Assembly: GCF_000264905.1 (NCBI RefSeq)
Contig: NW_006763147.1
Location: forward strand, 284,272 to 348,271
Direction: 5' to 3'
DNA length: 64,000 nt
Source: Stereum hirsutum FP-91666 SS1
Taxonomy: Eukaryota; Basidiomycota; Agaricomycetes; Russulales; Stereaceae
The notes under the pieces were generated by a model that saw only the letters and a program-made list of their open reading frames with translations, was not told where the DNA came from and did not search any database. Of the stretch, positions 11,613 through 23,452 are shown in pieces. A program made the translations under genes and the position numbers. How positions within the stretch are numbered: position 1 is the first letter of the stretch; every line of letters starts with the position of its first letter.

Positions 11613-13294
11613 ATGGCCTCACAATCGCCTTCAACGCGTCCTGTCCTTGCTTCTCTTGGTGCGTCCACTTCGTCCTTGGCTGTGCTCTGCCGTCCTGAGC
11701 CAAATCTGATGCTGTCTCCTTCTCGGCTCGGTGATTCTTCGGTTTCTGTTTTGTCTCTGATACACGCCATGTATCGCAGGCACTCTCTTGGTTGACTGCT
11801 TCTCTTGGACCGATCCCTCTACTTTGAAGCCACTTCCGGACAAACCACCGATCCAAAGGTTAGGTGGAGGAGGTTTATACGCGTTGGTCGGTGCTAGAAT
11901 ATGGTTAGGTCCAGAAGCGCTCCGAATACTTGTCGACGGTGGGACCGACAGTCACGCTGATGGAGAGAAATCATTGAGGGATGACGAGGGAAAAAGTGAG
12001 GGGGATGGGTTTCCAACAGAGCTGAAGATACAGTTGGACGAGTTGGGTGAGTATATGTGGGTGTGGAAGAAGGGAAGAACGCTGAAAGCGAGCATTGAAT
12101 ATTGTGGGGACGAGAGAACGTGAGTTTTTCTCTCTATCGAGCGTACGGTCTCCGGTGGCGCCCCATTTTTACGAGTGTAGCACCTGTACTGATTTTTATG
12201 ACGACAGTTTCACGTATCTTTCCATACCTCCTATCCGTCGAGCATCAGACCTCCTATCCACAGCCCTCTATGGTGCAGAGTACGTGCACGTCGTAGCATC
12301 GCCTTCCGACTGTCTTCAACTAGTCGATGACCTTGAGCAGTTGCAAATCGAGAGTGGCGCAGCACCGAGTGAAATATGGAGACCAAAGATTGTCTACGAG
12401 CCACACCCAAAGAATTGTCGAGGGGAAGAGTTAGGCGCGTTGAGAGAGGTTCTCAGTAAGGTACATGTGTTGAGGTATGTAGAAACTCTCCCAATACTTC
12501 CTCAACGTATCCGCCATACTGAGTTGTATGATAAATCCTTGTGTGGCGCGTCCATAGCCCGAACCACGAAGAACTCGCCGCTTTCCTTTCTGATTCTATA
12601 CAGGTCTCTGCATCACCCAACTCGTCAACAACTACACTCAGCAAAAAAATCGAATCACACATCCGTTCACTCATGCCTTCAAGAGGCATCGGTCCAGACG
12701 GAAACGGTGCCATCGTTGTACGCTCAGGCGCTATGGGTGCTTGTGTCGGGAGGCGGAAACATCGAAATGTGGCGGGTAATGACGAGCAGTACTCATCAGA
12801 GGAGGGACTAGAAATTGATTGGGTACCAGCGTATTGGACGCAAGAAGAGAAGGGAGAAGTCAGGGATGTCACAGGTGGTCAGTCTTGTCTCTCGCTTTGG
12901 CCGTGTGCGGGCTATTGTGCGGCGTATTGACAAGGTAGTTCATTATATTTCTGGATGTAGCTGGGAACTCATTCTTGGGCGGCCTAGTAGCTGGCCTCCA
13001 TTTCACAAAAGACGATGCGCGCGAAGGTAAAAGAAATTCTCTCGTTCTTTGTACCCCGAACTTTGTGCCTGCATACTCAACATCGTCTTCTGGAACGACC
13101 TGATAGCTACGTTATACGCATCCGTCTCGGCCTCATACGTCGTGCAGCAGTTCGGGCTACCTATTCTCAGTTCAGGAACACAGGAAGATGGTGGTGAACA
13201 CGGTGATGTGAGGGTGAAGAACGAGGTTTGGAATAGAGAATCGCCATGGATGCGTCTGGAGAGGTTGAAGGCACGCATGATGGACATCTCATAG
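11613..13294 (+). CDS. PfkB (ribokinase-fold) protein, Mak32-like
   Basis: Six exons are readable: 11613-11658, 11780-12119, 12208-12474, 12558-12877, 12961-13026 and 13107-13294. Exon 1 to exon 2 splices to VLASLGTLLVDCFSW, followed by RLGGGGLYALVGARIWL, the substrate-side glycine motif. The C-terminal PfkB signature reads DVTGAGNSFLGGL. In active kinases the position after GAG is the catalytic Asp; here it is Asn. The GGGG-YA-VGAR motif suggests the fungal Mak32 branch, named in yeast for maintenance of a dsRNA element, rather than a sugar kinase. Kinase activity is therefore doubtful. The protein ends ERLKARMMDIS. Confidence 0.82.
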
Positions 13295-15354
13295 CCGCCC
13301 CACTACTGACAGAGTGTAGAGATCGAGGGTGTCATACAGCATCGTTCTATGCCTTCGTCTAGAACGATAGAGCGTAGGGTATGCTGCATCCACGGAGCTG
13401 TAAGGTAGATTCAGAATGTAGTCGGCCCGCCCGCCACGGAGGCAGTTCGCCGTGCTAGTTATAACTGTATGCCCTCTTTTGTGGACGCCCAAGGAGAATA
13501 TTTTGAGTTTCGAACCATGCGGGGGCCGCGCCCCGCAAACGTTGTTTGATCTCAGCGCTTCAAAGCCTCGTCTTAAACCATTAAATATAGCTTATAGGCT
13601 GAGCTTGTGTCCCATACGCCCATGTTACCATTCTCAGTGAGTGTATTGCCAGATTGAATGGGGAGGTAAGCGCCAAGACACTCTGCAGTGGGTGGGTTGA
13701 GTCAAAAGGCGTACATAGGCGTCGTGTCCGTGGCAGAGGGTCAGTATGGCGAACTACTGGCACTGTTTCAGTCGACAGCACCGAAGCTCTAAGCCGGATT
13801 TAAGGATGGACGAGGTATGTCGGTTACATTTCATACTTTCGCAATCTCTAATGTATAAAGTTTCGTAAATATACTTTGCCAAGCAAATACCCGTTTATGT
13901 CTTCCCCACAGTACATCAACTCTGTCAACTTGAAGACAGAACTACTATCGTGCGGCGCAGCGCTGAATCGGACCGTATGTGGGCGCGATGGAATGGGGGT
14001 GGAGGCGACAGATCAGGATAGGGAATCGAGGATAATGACTTCGCCTCCATTTTCATCATGGATGATTCGCAAGGGGAATATCGTTCCCTTCTGCAGTATC
14101 ATGAGCAGTGTCGGCCACGGGTGGGTGTTAGTGATTCTGACTTTCACTCCAGCATCGAAAGAACCAATGAGAGATAAGTACAGCTGTCTGTGCAGTGCTG
14201 CTGTGGAGCACCTGATAGTGTGTCGAGACCGTTGCGATTTGACACCCAATAGGCGAGGCGACGGGGCTGTCCCAATGCAGATATACGATGGCGGCAAAGA
14301 CATTGTGAGTGGGGAACGTCCGTGTCTGGTGTGAAGATCAAGACATGGAGATGGGCAAAAATGTATCACCGAAGGACATGCACACGTTTGGCGCCTCGCC
14401 TGGGTAGCCGCCCGTTTTTGAAGTCTCGAAGATGCTGAAAACGACTCACGACGTCAAAGGGATACAGTGAGGCATGGCTTTGTGGTTGCTCGCGACAAAA
14501 GAGCCAAACAAAGAGAGGAGACTCATAGGTCCGCTTTCGCTGCAGAGGAATACACGATGCAGCGGCAGTTACCAAATGCGCGCCTCGCAATTACTAGCGT
14601 GAGGCAAGGATGGGTCAGCTGAGGAGCGGTGGCGTTACGTGGCGATACAACAAGCCTGAGAAAGGGTACAAATACGTTAGAGCGCCGCGCACGAGTATCG
14701 CAGTGGGGGAAAACGAATGTATCCACAGAGACAATGAGGTGTGTGGCCCAGTGAAAAGCAGAAAAAGGACGTTGTGGCGCGCAGCGATCTCGAGGCAGAA
14801 AAGCTGAGAAAGGAAATACGCAAAAGGAGGGAAATCACGCCCGATAAACGGGCGAGTGGCGTCATCAAAATCGAGGAAAGAATCAGATCGCATCGGGCCA
14901 CGTGGTAATATTTGGACTTGAGCAAGTTGTCCGCGACCGCAACGCTTCCTCCTGGCTTCATCTTTCCTTCCCCCACGACCATACGAGCCTTGCTACTCAC
15001 ACTTTACGAGTGGCCATTAGACTAGAGGCCAAGGAAGGAAAATATTCGGGGTATTTGCTTTGACTGTGCCGCAGACAATCCAGACGACGCCCAGGAGCTT
15101 GAGGTGAGTGGTGCTCCGACTCGATCACGTTTTCGCTCTCGGCAAGAGTTTCGGCTGGGCTGACCCTCCCAAGCCCTTTCTGCTTATCATCGTACCCCAG
15201 TTTCATTCATCTTACCCTCAACCTCGTCGATTCTGCTAGGCAGCCCTTCATATACGACCAACTGGACGAACTGACAAGGATCAAGTATCTGTACTACAGA
15301 GCACGACTCACGAAATAACCAACTCTTTACGACTCGGACTATCCAACCGTTACG
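13295..15354. other. Intergenic, 2 kb upstream of the antiporter
   Basis: No gene is supported. A small GC palindrome GCGGGG-GCCGCG-CCCCGC sits at 13519-13536. A 118-codon open frame on the minus strand (14013-14369) has an ordinary composition in its C-terminal half but no domain I recognise. The last 300 bases are probably the antiporter promoter and 5' UTR. Confidence 0.4.
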
Positions 15355-18300
15355 ATGGCACCGACTTTGGGACAATTTTCTCCAGTGCGTCTCTTTCCGC
15401 TCTCACACAGCGACTATGTTTCACTCATTGTTGTGCGGGATTGGTGGTTTAGTTTCAGGTCGATGTACCTCACGTCGCATATGCCGCCCTAGGAGGATTC
15501 GTCGTCTTCGTGAGTGCTTTCCTTGGCATCGTAACTCAAAAATTGCATTGCCTCAGACGAATCGTTGCGATGTAGTTTGGGATGTTCTCGCTCTTCATAC
15601 GAGAGAAGGTGCGTCCTCTGTCTCAGTATCAACTTTGGATGCGGCGGGCTGATCTACGATGGGATGTATAGCTCTATATCGGCGAAGCATGCTGGGCATT
15701 TTTATTTGGTGTCATCATTGGTGAGTGTTCTTTCGCCTTATAACTGTGTTCAGGCCTCTCTCTCCTTCTTGGTCGTCGGCGCAAGTCTATTCGTTCAAAT
15801 CGTGGAGGAGCATACTCCACTGCAACTTCTCTCCTGTTACCTGCTTCCCGCTGTGGTGTATCTCCGGGCTGATCTCGTCCTTGACGATGCCAAGTCATTC
15901 CTTGTTTCTCTCTACCAATGATTAGACAGGCACGTTCGGGGATAGCCAAGTCTTTGTGGCCCAGCGGAACATGTCAGGCAAATACAGACGGTGCGCCTTG
16001 GCTATGCGTACCGGACATATAGTGCGTGACTGGTCCTCCAATGTCGTCACGATCGACCTTGGTCCTTGCTGTGGGACTTCGGGTGTAATCCGAGTGCAAT
16101 CCTCCTTTTCCCCAATGCCCGTCTTCCATTGTTCTCGAGCATTGCTCGGATAGCCTGACTGATTGTGCTATTGCTGACTATGCAACGGGCTATTATGTCT
16201 GTCAGTATTGTGCCAAACATGCGTCTTGGGCGTTGCACCCACTTAGCTGCTTTTGGGCTCCTTATCATCTTCAGAATCGATTGTACGCGACATTTCTTGA
16301 AGCGGCGTCCTAGAAAGGGGGCGGTTCTTCCGTTTGTGGAGTAGACCTTCAGGAACTGCGAGGTTTAGTTTATTCAGCGCAACTTCGTTTTCGGAGTACT
16401 GAGGCGATTTGTATGGGAGCAACGTAACGCGTAACGCGCCCTCCGTTCCGTTGCCAGAACAGCGTTACGTGACGCATAACAAGGGCTCCGTTGCTACGAA
16501 AAAGGCGTTATTTAATAATTTTTGGGGCGGCTACGGCGCCACACCACCTGGGGTTGCAATCGTAACGCACCATCCAGAGGCCGTTGCTATACTCCGGACC
16601 GTAACGCTTGACCTCGTCGTTGCTCCCATACAAATTGCTTCAGTATGTCTCGTCGCTTTCGGAAGGCTTATGACTAAAACGAGAGGCCTTCCGAGGGTAT
16701 GTGGTTCTTCTCCGGAGTGCTTGAACGGATCAGGAGCCAATCCCGTCTTCGTGCACCAGTATCGCATCTTGCGTGCTGGATTTGCGCGGCGGATGTGTGG
16801 TATGCTGGAGTTCAGCTAATTGAGAAGGGCTTTTCTCCCTGGTGCTCTCCGCCATTATGCCATTGGTCACTTTGTGGATGGCGGGCAATGCACCAGGCAA
16901 GGCGCCACAAAGCCCTCTCTTTGCTTGCGGAGGCTCTTACCGGTATCATTGTGCGAAGCCTATCAGAGTAGAGTACGTTTGTCGGATAAGCCGCTGCTGA
17001 TGGCATGTCTCTGTCCTCCTGCCATACCAAGCTCTGCCGCTATCCTATTAGCTTCCCGAATAGCAGGCGCGATTGGCTCGCGTTCATTTGAACCGATATA
17101 ATACGATATGAACGGCGGTAACCGCACGAGATTAATACTCGTATGGGTGGCACACGACCTGTTCAGAGCCACACCTGCAGCCCTGAGCCGAGGGTTGACT
17201 TGACCAGGAGACCCACTTGCTCCGTGCAGACATCAAGGCGTACCCGTTGCCCTCTTCGTGTCTTCAACGCTCGCTTTGCATGGTTGAGTAGTCCGATTTG
17301 TGTGTCACAATATTTGCATCTGCCATCACCATCTTCTCACCCTTGGAGCACGTCTTACGAGTTCCACTTTCCTTCATGGGCTACACAGTTTACGCCGCCT
17401 GTTAATGGAACGACCATATATTCTCCTATGACTCTGCCTCTGAAATACTTCCATGTCTCACCAACGCCACAATTACTGACCGCGAACTTCTCTTTGTATA
17501 GGTCCATACTGCGCCGATATCTTCAATCCCCGCGGGTGGGGCAACGGTGACGAGGACGTTGTCAATACGATCACCCTGGAATTTACCCGTGTTGTCCTCG
17601 CTATCGGTGTCTTCGCGATCGGTGTCGAACTCCCGAAACAGTACATGAAAAGACATTGGAAAAGTCTAGCCTTCCTGCTGTTTCCCTGTATGACTTGGGT
17701 GCGTTTCCTTTTCGATTTTTGGTTGCATGGTTTCCTCGTACCCTGGTACACATCTGTGGCCCTCTGCCGTTCGTCGTACGGTTGATCGGGACAGGCGGTC
17801 TGCTTCTTCCAACATCTTCTTTCATTCCTGCCCTACTCACTCTCTATTTCCTTCTTTGCATCCAGGGCTGGTTCGTCTCCGCGGGGCTCATTTACGCCCT
17901 CATACCGAAGCTCAACTTCCTCTCCTCTCTCGCCATTGCCGCATGCCTTACACCAACCGATCCTATCCTCGCGGCGGCCGTTGTTGGTGGAAAGTACGCT
18001 GATAAGCACGTCCCTGCTCACTTGCGGCATCTGCTTGCTGCAGAGAGCGGGTGTAACGACGGAGCGGCATTCCCGTTCTTGTATATCTCGCTGTACTTGA
18101 TCATTGACAAGAATACGGGTACGGCGGTGAGTGACTGGTTCGTTGTCCTATGGCTATGTAGGTTTTCTGTTCCCTCCACTTACCAATGAATTCAATATAC
18201 TGACTGCCTTGGTGCTATAGACGAGGTGTTCCTTGGAATCGTCTTCGGCGCTATCATCGGCTTTGGGTTTCGACACCTCATGAAATTCTGCGAACGCAAA

Positions 18301-20461
18301 GAGCTGATCGATAGACAGTCCTACGTCGCGCAGTATGTCTCCCTCGCTCTCCTCACCATCGGCACCACCACCATGCTCGGGTCGGACGATCTTCTTGCCG
18401 CCTTCTCCTGCGGGACGGCATTCGCCTGGGACGGGTTCTTCAATCGTCAGACGGAGGAATCCGTGTTCAGCAGCGTGATTGATCTGCTATTCAACGTGGC
18501 GGCATTCGTGTTCGTTGGAGCGTGGACGCCGTTCAGCGATTTCAGCAGCGAAGAGTTTAGTTTGGACGTGTGGAGGCTGGTCGTCATTGCGATACTTGTC
18601 TTGTTGTTGAGGAGGTTGCCGATTATGTTGGCGCTGTATAAGTGGATCCCGGACGTGAAGAATTTCCGGGAGGCGGTTTTCAGTGGACACTTTGGCCCCA
18701 TGGGCATCGGTACGTTCTTTGCCCGTCCTCTGATCTTACCTATGTCTACTTTGCTCATCATGATTTGTAGGAGCCATCTTCATCTCGACCCTCGCTGCCG
18801 AATCTCTCCCGGAGCCCTCGTCTCCGCCAGCAAACCAACAAGAAATCCTCGCCGGCACCATCCAACCTATCGTCGCCTTCATGGTCGTCGCCTCCATTCT
18901 CATTCACGGTCTCTCCATCCCCTTCTTCTCCCTCGGTCGTCGCGTCCACTCCGTCTCGCGTACCTGGTCGCGCCACGCCACTCTCGAGCCCACGCCCGAA
19001 TGGGCCACTCACACGCGTGCCGTCAGTCGTCCTGAGGATATCGTCATCAATAGGGATGCGGATGCGCTGGAGAGAGGAGAGGTGCCGTCGCATGTGAAGG
19101 ATGAGGAGGATAGTGGGGTGAGCGGGGAGGAGAAGTTTATGGAGGGTGTGGAGGCGGGTAAGGAGGAGGAAAAGAGAGATGTTGCAAGGGAGGTTGAAAG
19201 GGCTGGTGGCGTTCCGATCGTTGAGGAAGGCAGGGAAGGAAGTGGTTCGGAGACAGCTCAGGGGAGCACGCATGCACTCGGAGAGAGGAAGCTTGGAGAA
19301 GAGGAAGGACAGGAGTATAAGGAGCAGAATCTACCGGATGGGGAGGACACGGTGCAAGAGTGGAAGGAAGGGCCGCATAAGATCATCGAGAGGAGGGCAG
19401 GACCTGGGGAGGAGGTCGAAGTTGAAGTCCAACGCAATGCATACGCCAAACATCCTGACGCCGAGCCAGTTACTCAGGCGTTCCGTGGTACCGAAGGACA
19501 CGTGCACGACGTCGCTGCACGATTTATGCACGGCCTTCAGCATGCCCCCAAGGACGCAGAGAAAGCGGTGGAAAAGGTGGAAGAGAAGGCAGAAAAGGCG
19601 GTGGAGAGCTTGTCACCTCATCTGTCGCCTATTACCTCACCGACCAAGCATTCGAAGGCCACGACCGAATCCCAAGCAGGACCGAGCGGTAGCGCCGATG
19701 CAGGAGGAAACGGTGGTGAGGAAGACGAAGGATGGGCTTCAGACGGGACGACTGAACGTGGTCAGAGCGGAAAACGATCAGGCTCGAGCCCAGGGTCCAG
19801 ACATGGCAAGAGGCGCCTGTTCATGCACGGTGTGGGACGTATCGGTCGACGCAAGCCTACGACAGGGAATGTTACTGGAAGTCGCTCAAGCCGTCCCTCA
19901 TCCGGCGCTAGCACTGGTCCTCTTCTGCAAGGGCACGATGCTGCTTCTCGGCGCTCGCCTTCGCCCACTCCTTCGAGTCCTATAGTCGTGGACTACGCTA
20001 CACAACCGCCTCCTCAACCGTCTTTGCCACCGACCCAGTCTATTCCGCCTATTATGACTGAACTTGCATCTTCATCCCCATCTACTACACCTGAGGACGA
20101 GTCACCCAATACACCAGAGGACAGTCGCGGACGTCCGCCTCCACGACCGGAGGCAGGAGGCAGGAGACGGTCGAGGCAGCACCATAGACTGGATACGCTC
20201 AGGAGGGAAGGTGGTGGATCGTTTGGCAGTAGGGATTCCAGTCCTTCTAGGAGTATTAGGTGGGCGGACGAGGCTGGTGGTCCGAGGTCGCCATTGCCTT
20301 TGTCGCCTACAAGTGACACCTTTGGAGATGATGCGGGTGCAGATAGGGAGAGGGACGGTGGGGATAGTGGGGATGAAGACGGGGGAGGGAGGAGTGCAGG
20401 ACCCAGGTCGAGCACTAGCGTGAGGTTCGAGTTGCCGGGTGCTGGAGAGGGAGGAAGATGA
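15355..20461 (+). CDS. NHA1: Plasma-membrane Na+/H+ antiporter (CPA1, Nha1/Sod2 type)
   Basis: Exons 15355-15384, 15459-15509, 15576-15608 and 15672-15720 give MAPTLGQFSPVDVPHVAYAA and then GGFVVFFGMFSLFIREK and LYIGEACWAFLFGVIIG. A 1781-nt intron follows, then PYCADIFNPRGWGN from 17502. The transport core is clear: CLTPTDPILAAAVVGGKYAD, HLLAAESGCNDGAAFPFL (the conserved Asp region) and FGPMGIGAIF. Multiple TM segments are followed by a long hydrophilic tail. That tail, the exon opening near 18776, is acidic and then Ser/Pro/Arg-rich, ending VRFELPGAGEGGR at 20461. This matches fungal Nha1 proteins, which export Na+, Li+ and K+ in exchange for H+ and have long regulatory tails. The enlarged intron carries a MITE-like element, but both splice sites are intact. 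Confidence 0.9.
15721..17501 (+). other. Expanded 1.78-kb antiporter intron
   Basis: The donor is G/GTGAGT at 15721 and the acceptor TTTGTATAG ends at 17501. The flanking codons join as GVIIG-PYCADIF. Every other antiporter intron is much shorter. Part of the excess is the 229-bp inverted-repeat element at 16407-16635; the remaining roughly 1.4 kb has no open frame with a recognisable domain. Confidence 0.75.
16407..16635. mobile_element. 229-bp MITE-like element inside the antiporter intron
   Basis: Perfect 18-bp terminal inverted repeats: ATTTGTATGGGAGCAACG at 16407-16424 and its exact complement at 16618-16635. The interior repeats CGTAACG and CCGTTGC words in both orientations, which suggests a large hairpin. 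There is no coding capacity and no clear target-site duplication. It appears to be a non-autonomous DNA element. Confidence 0.75.
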
Positions 20462-21106
20462 GAGCGTGATTACGAACAATAAGTGTAGGAGACCGGTGAT
20501 GTTGCGCTGTGTGTTTTCATCCACTATTCCTCTCATGCCTGTTGCTATCTGATTGTCCAAGTCGTGCATTCACCTACGTGTTCGTCCTGTCACAACCCAT
20601 CCAACATGTCCATATTCTAGTCTATTTCCGCATCATTTACTTACGGTATTGCATGTTCGTTACCCTGTCACATTTCTATGAGTTCGCATTTCACAACTTT
20701 GTTCGTTCAGTCCTATTTTCATGTTTTCTTTACGCATCTCCGCAATTTTTCTGTGTGGCGTCGATATCTGAGCCTTCGGCGTCTGACGAAAAAAAAAGAC
20801 CTCTTTACGAATAGCTATCGTCTTTCGCCACTATATCGACATGCCTACTTCTGCACGGCCATCGAGCATTCGATTCCAACAATCAAAACGTATCGATATG
20901 TAGCTGGTTGTCTCGACCATGATGGTGTACGAAGAGATTTAGCTGATACTGGTGGCCACTCTGAGCCTCCAACGTCGATGGAACCACGCCAAATTTCAAC
21001 GTCAAGCGTACGCAATCGCCAATAGGTTAGTGGGTGAGAGTACATAGAGCTACAGACAGAGCGAATCCGCAAAAAAAAGAGCATAGGTCCATCATCTGGG
21101 AAAACA
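20462..21106. other. Convergent 3' intergenic region
   Basis: T-rich sequence between the ends of the antiporter (+) and KIN17 (-). It presumably holds both 3' UTRs. Nothing else is visible. Confidence 0.5.
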
Positions 21107-22198
21107 TCAAGCAGTCGTAGCCTCCCGCTCCATTCTCCGCCGCTTCCGCTCCTGGTCCTCCTGGATCAACCGCTCCGCCGCCGTCATCTCCTTCCTCTTC
21201 ATACCCGCAATGGCAATCGGCGATGGAGAAGCAGTTTGCTTGAGAGCATTCATCTTCTTGAGCGGATTGGCGGCCATCTTGAAAGCGTTGAACTTGACGG
21301 GAGCAGCAGCAGGCGTCGTAGCTTTGGCAGCGGCAGGCTTGAACCCCATCGACAACACGACTTTCTCGCCCTCGTCCCTCTTCAATCCTTCCTCAACGGT
21401 TTTCTTCTGCCCATCAGCCTCTTCCGACCCATCTCTGCTGCCCGATGAACCTTCTCCCTTCTCCTTCGCTTCTCTCTCCTCCGCCGCAGCTCTCTCAATC
21501 TGCTCCTCAATCAACAATCGCTGTCTCATCTCGTCGCTCATCGTCGCCCTCTCCTTCTTCAAGCTAGCCTCCTGCTTCTCCAGAGCTTTGGGCGAAGAAT
21601 CGATCCAAGCGATGAACCAGCCCTTCTCAGTGTCATCGACGTGGGCGACACCCGTTCTGCCGAGGTGTTTGATGAATTCGGTGAGAGTAAGCCAGCGGGT
21701 GGAGTTCATGTGAACGTGGTGTTTGTCTTGGATGTACTCCTGGTAGACGTTATTCGCCTTGACACGTTTCGTGCCCCACCTAATCATATTTAATGACATC
21801 GTCAGCATCAACTATGCAACCAAATCTAGAAGAACAGTCGATGACTGCAAAAGGATAGGGTAAAGAGACGCACCTTCTTGAGAGTAAGGTGACGAACTCC
21901 GACTGGAATTGTCCCGAATAATCCGAGATATGCTTCCCAGCCGATTCACCCACCACCAACATCTGCCGCAGGTGAGACTCAGATGCAGCATGACATTTGA
22001 AGCCATTCTCATCTCTGCATTGTTTCTCGCAGACTTGACAGTACCACCGTAGGCGCTGTAAGCCCTTCGACTTCATCTTGTTGGCAAGATATTTCGGGGT
22101 TCCGACTGTACGAAAGCCATTGAAACATGGTCATATCAGTGAGATATATAACAATGATACTATCAAAGGAAACATCACAGACCTTCAGCACGAGGCAT
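21107..22198 (-). CDS. KIN17: KIN17-family DNA/RNA-binding zinc-finger protein
   Basis: Three exons, 22198-22183, 22105-21874 and 21779-21107, splice in frame to 306 residues. The N-terminus reads MPRAEVGTPKYLANKMKSKG, then LRWYCQVCEKQCRDENGFKC with a downstream His (AASESH), the single C2H2 zinc finger of the family. The Kin17 winged-helix middle domain follows (YSGQFQSEFVTLLSRRWGTK, VNANN-type YQEYIQDKHHVHMNST, LTEFIKHLGRTGVAHVDDT). The tail is basic coiled coil and ends RRRMEREATTA. The C-terminal KOW domain of animal KIN17 is absent, as in many shorter fungal homologs. KIN17 is nuclear and linked to DNA replication, repair and pre-mRNA processing. Confidence 0.93.
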
Positions 22199-23452
22199 GA
22201 TGGGCTATTTGAGCGAGTAAAGGATATGGGGGAAGAGGAGTGAGGCTGAGACGATGGTGAGGAAGCTGCTGTGCTTAGTCATAAATTCGAGCCCGGAACG
22301 CTACCAATAATTCAAACTCCGAAAGCCAAGCCACTCGGGTTTCCTCAAATCTAACTTGTACCCCTTCAGACCACCACACACGCAGGACGCCAGTCGCCCG
22401 TTCTTTACTTATGATACTGTGAGTTCATACTCTCCTTCCTGCTTTTTGCCATCAGGAGAGTCCTTGAAGCATAAAGTTGGCGCGGCCATACGTATGGGGC
22501 AGGGCCGGCTCCTGAGACTCGAGAGTACTTTATATCGGTGAAATGTCTCAATGTTTCGCAGACTCGAGGTCGATTTTTTTTGTTCTCTTTGAAGCCTGCA
22601 TGCCCTGACGGTATGCACCCCTGAGGTTCCCCTTAGAGCTTTACCTCGGTAAGGTGATCTGACCTGCCAGTGTCCTACATCTGCTCTAGAGTAGGGTCAT
22701 CACGATCTTCCATAGCAATTTCACAGGTTCACGCAAGGAACAGGAAATACCTGCATCTTTATGCGAGAGATCTTATACACACGTAGAGGTGTTTCTCGTG
22801 TTCGCGGTGTTGCCTTGAATGAAAAAGTAATCGTCGGTTTGCGTACGTGCCACAGCTGCGTATTCTGCGGTCGCGTCAGCTGCACGCTCCTTCCTCAGTT
22901 TTGTGGCCCGTCGGTCTTGGAAGATGCGGTCTCTACGTCTCATTATCAAGGTCGCCGGAATTATGGAGCTAAGGCATTGACTGTACGATCAGCATTGCAC
23001 AAGGAGGGAGTCACTAAGGTCCATGGATTTCCCGTCATTACTGGAAAAACAGAACGTATGGTCTCCTTTCTTTCTCCTTCCGATAATCTTAGACTTAGAC
23101 TTGGGTGTCGGTCAGCACAGCGTATGCCCAATAATCGTCGCTTTTACCACCGGAACGCGCTTCTTTTCACTTCTTTTCAAACGTCAAAATAAGGCCTTCA
23201 TACGTTAACAAACAATGGGACAACTAGAGATTGCTTTTGTGTTCCTAATAGGTCAATTCGCTAGCGCTGAATTTGTTTGTTCACTGATTCTCAGACAACC
23301 CTACCTTTGAGCAGGGGGCCACTTCACTATCACACGTGATCTGAGGTGTGTCGCTGCTTTGTTTACCCTTTGTTTGTTCTACATGTCGTTGCGCGATATA
23401 ACCTTGGGCGACCATTGTTTTGCCTCTTGACCACCTACTCGTACGTTCTGAA
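22199..23452. other. Divergent promoter region, KIN17 / F-box paralog A
   Basis: No exon chain is supported in 1.25 kb. GGGCCAC at 23316-23322 and GTTTACCCTTTGTTTG near 23357 resemble blocks found upstream of F-box paralogs C and D. Confidence 0.4.

Noticed and set aside
13519..13536. GC-rich palindrome as a mitochondrial-type GC cluster or mobile hairpin
   Set aside because: It is short, single and lies in ordinary nuclear sequence; such palindromes occur by chance.
14013..14369. 118-codon minus-strand open frame in the antiporter upstream region
   Set aside because: No recognisable domain and no convincing exon partners; kept only as a note in the intergenic entry.
16636..17180. Transposase-like open frames in the rest of the antiporter intron
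   Set aside because: Short frames only, with no transposase motif or zinc-binding domain recognisable.
19146..19985. 279-codon open frame inside the antiporter tail
   Set aside because: It is a shifted frame of the antiporter's low-complexity C-terminal exon, and its Arg-rich content follows from that.
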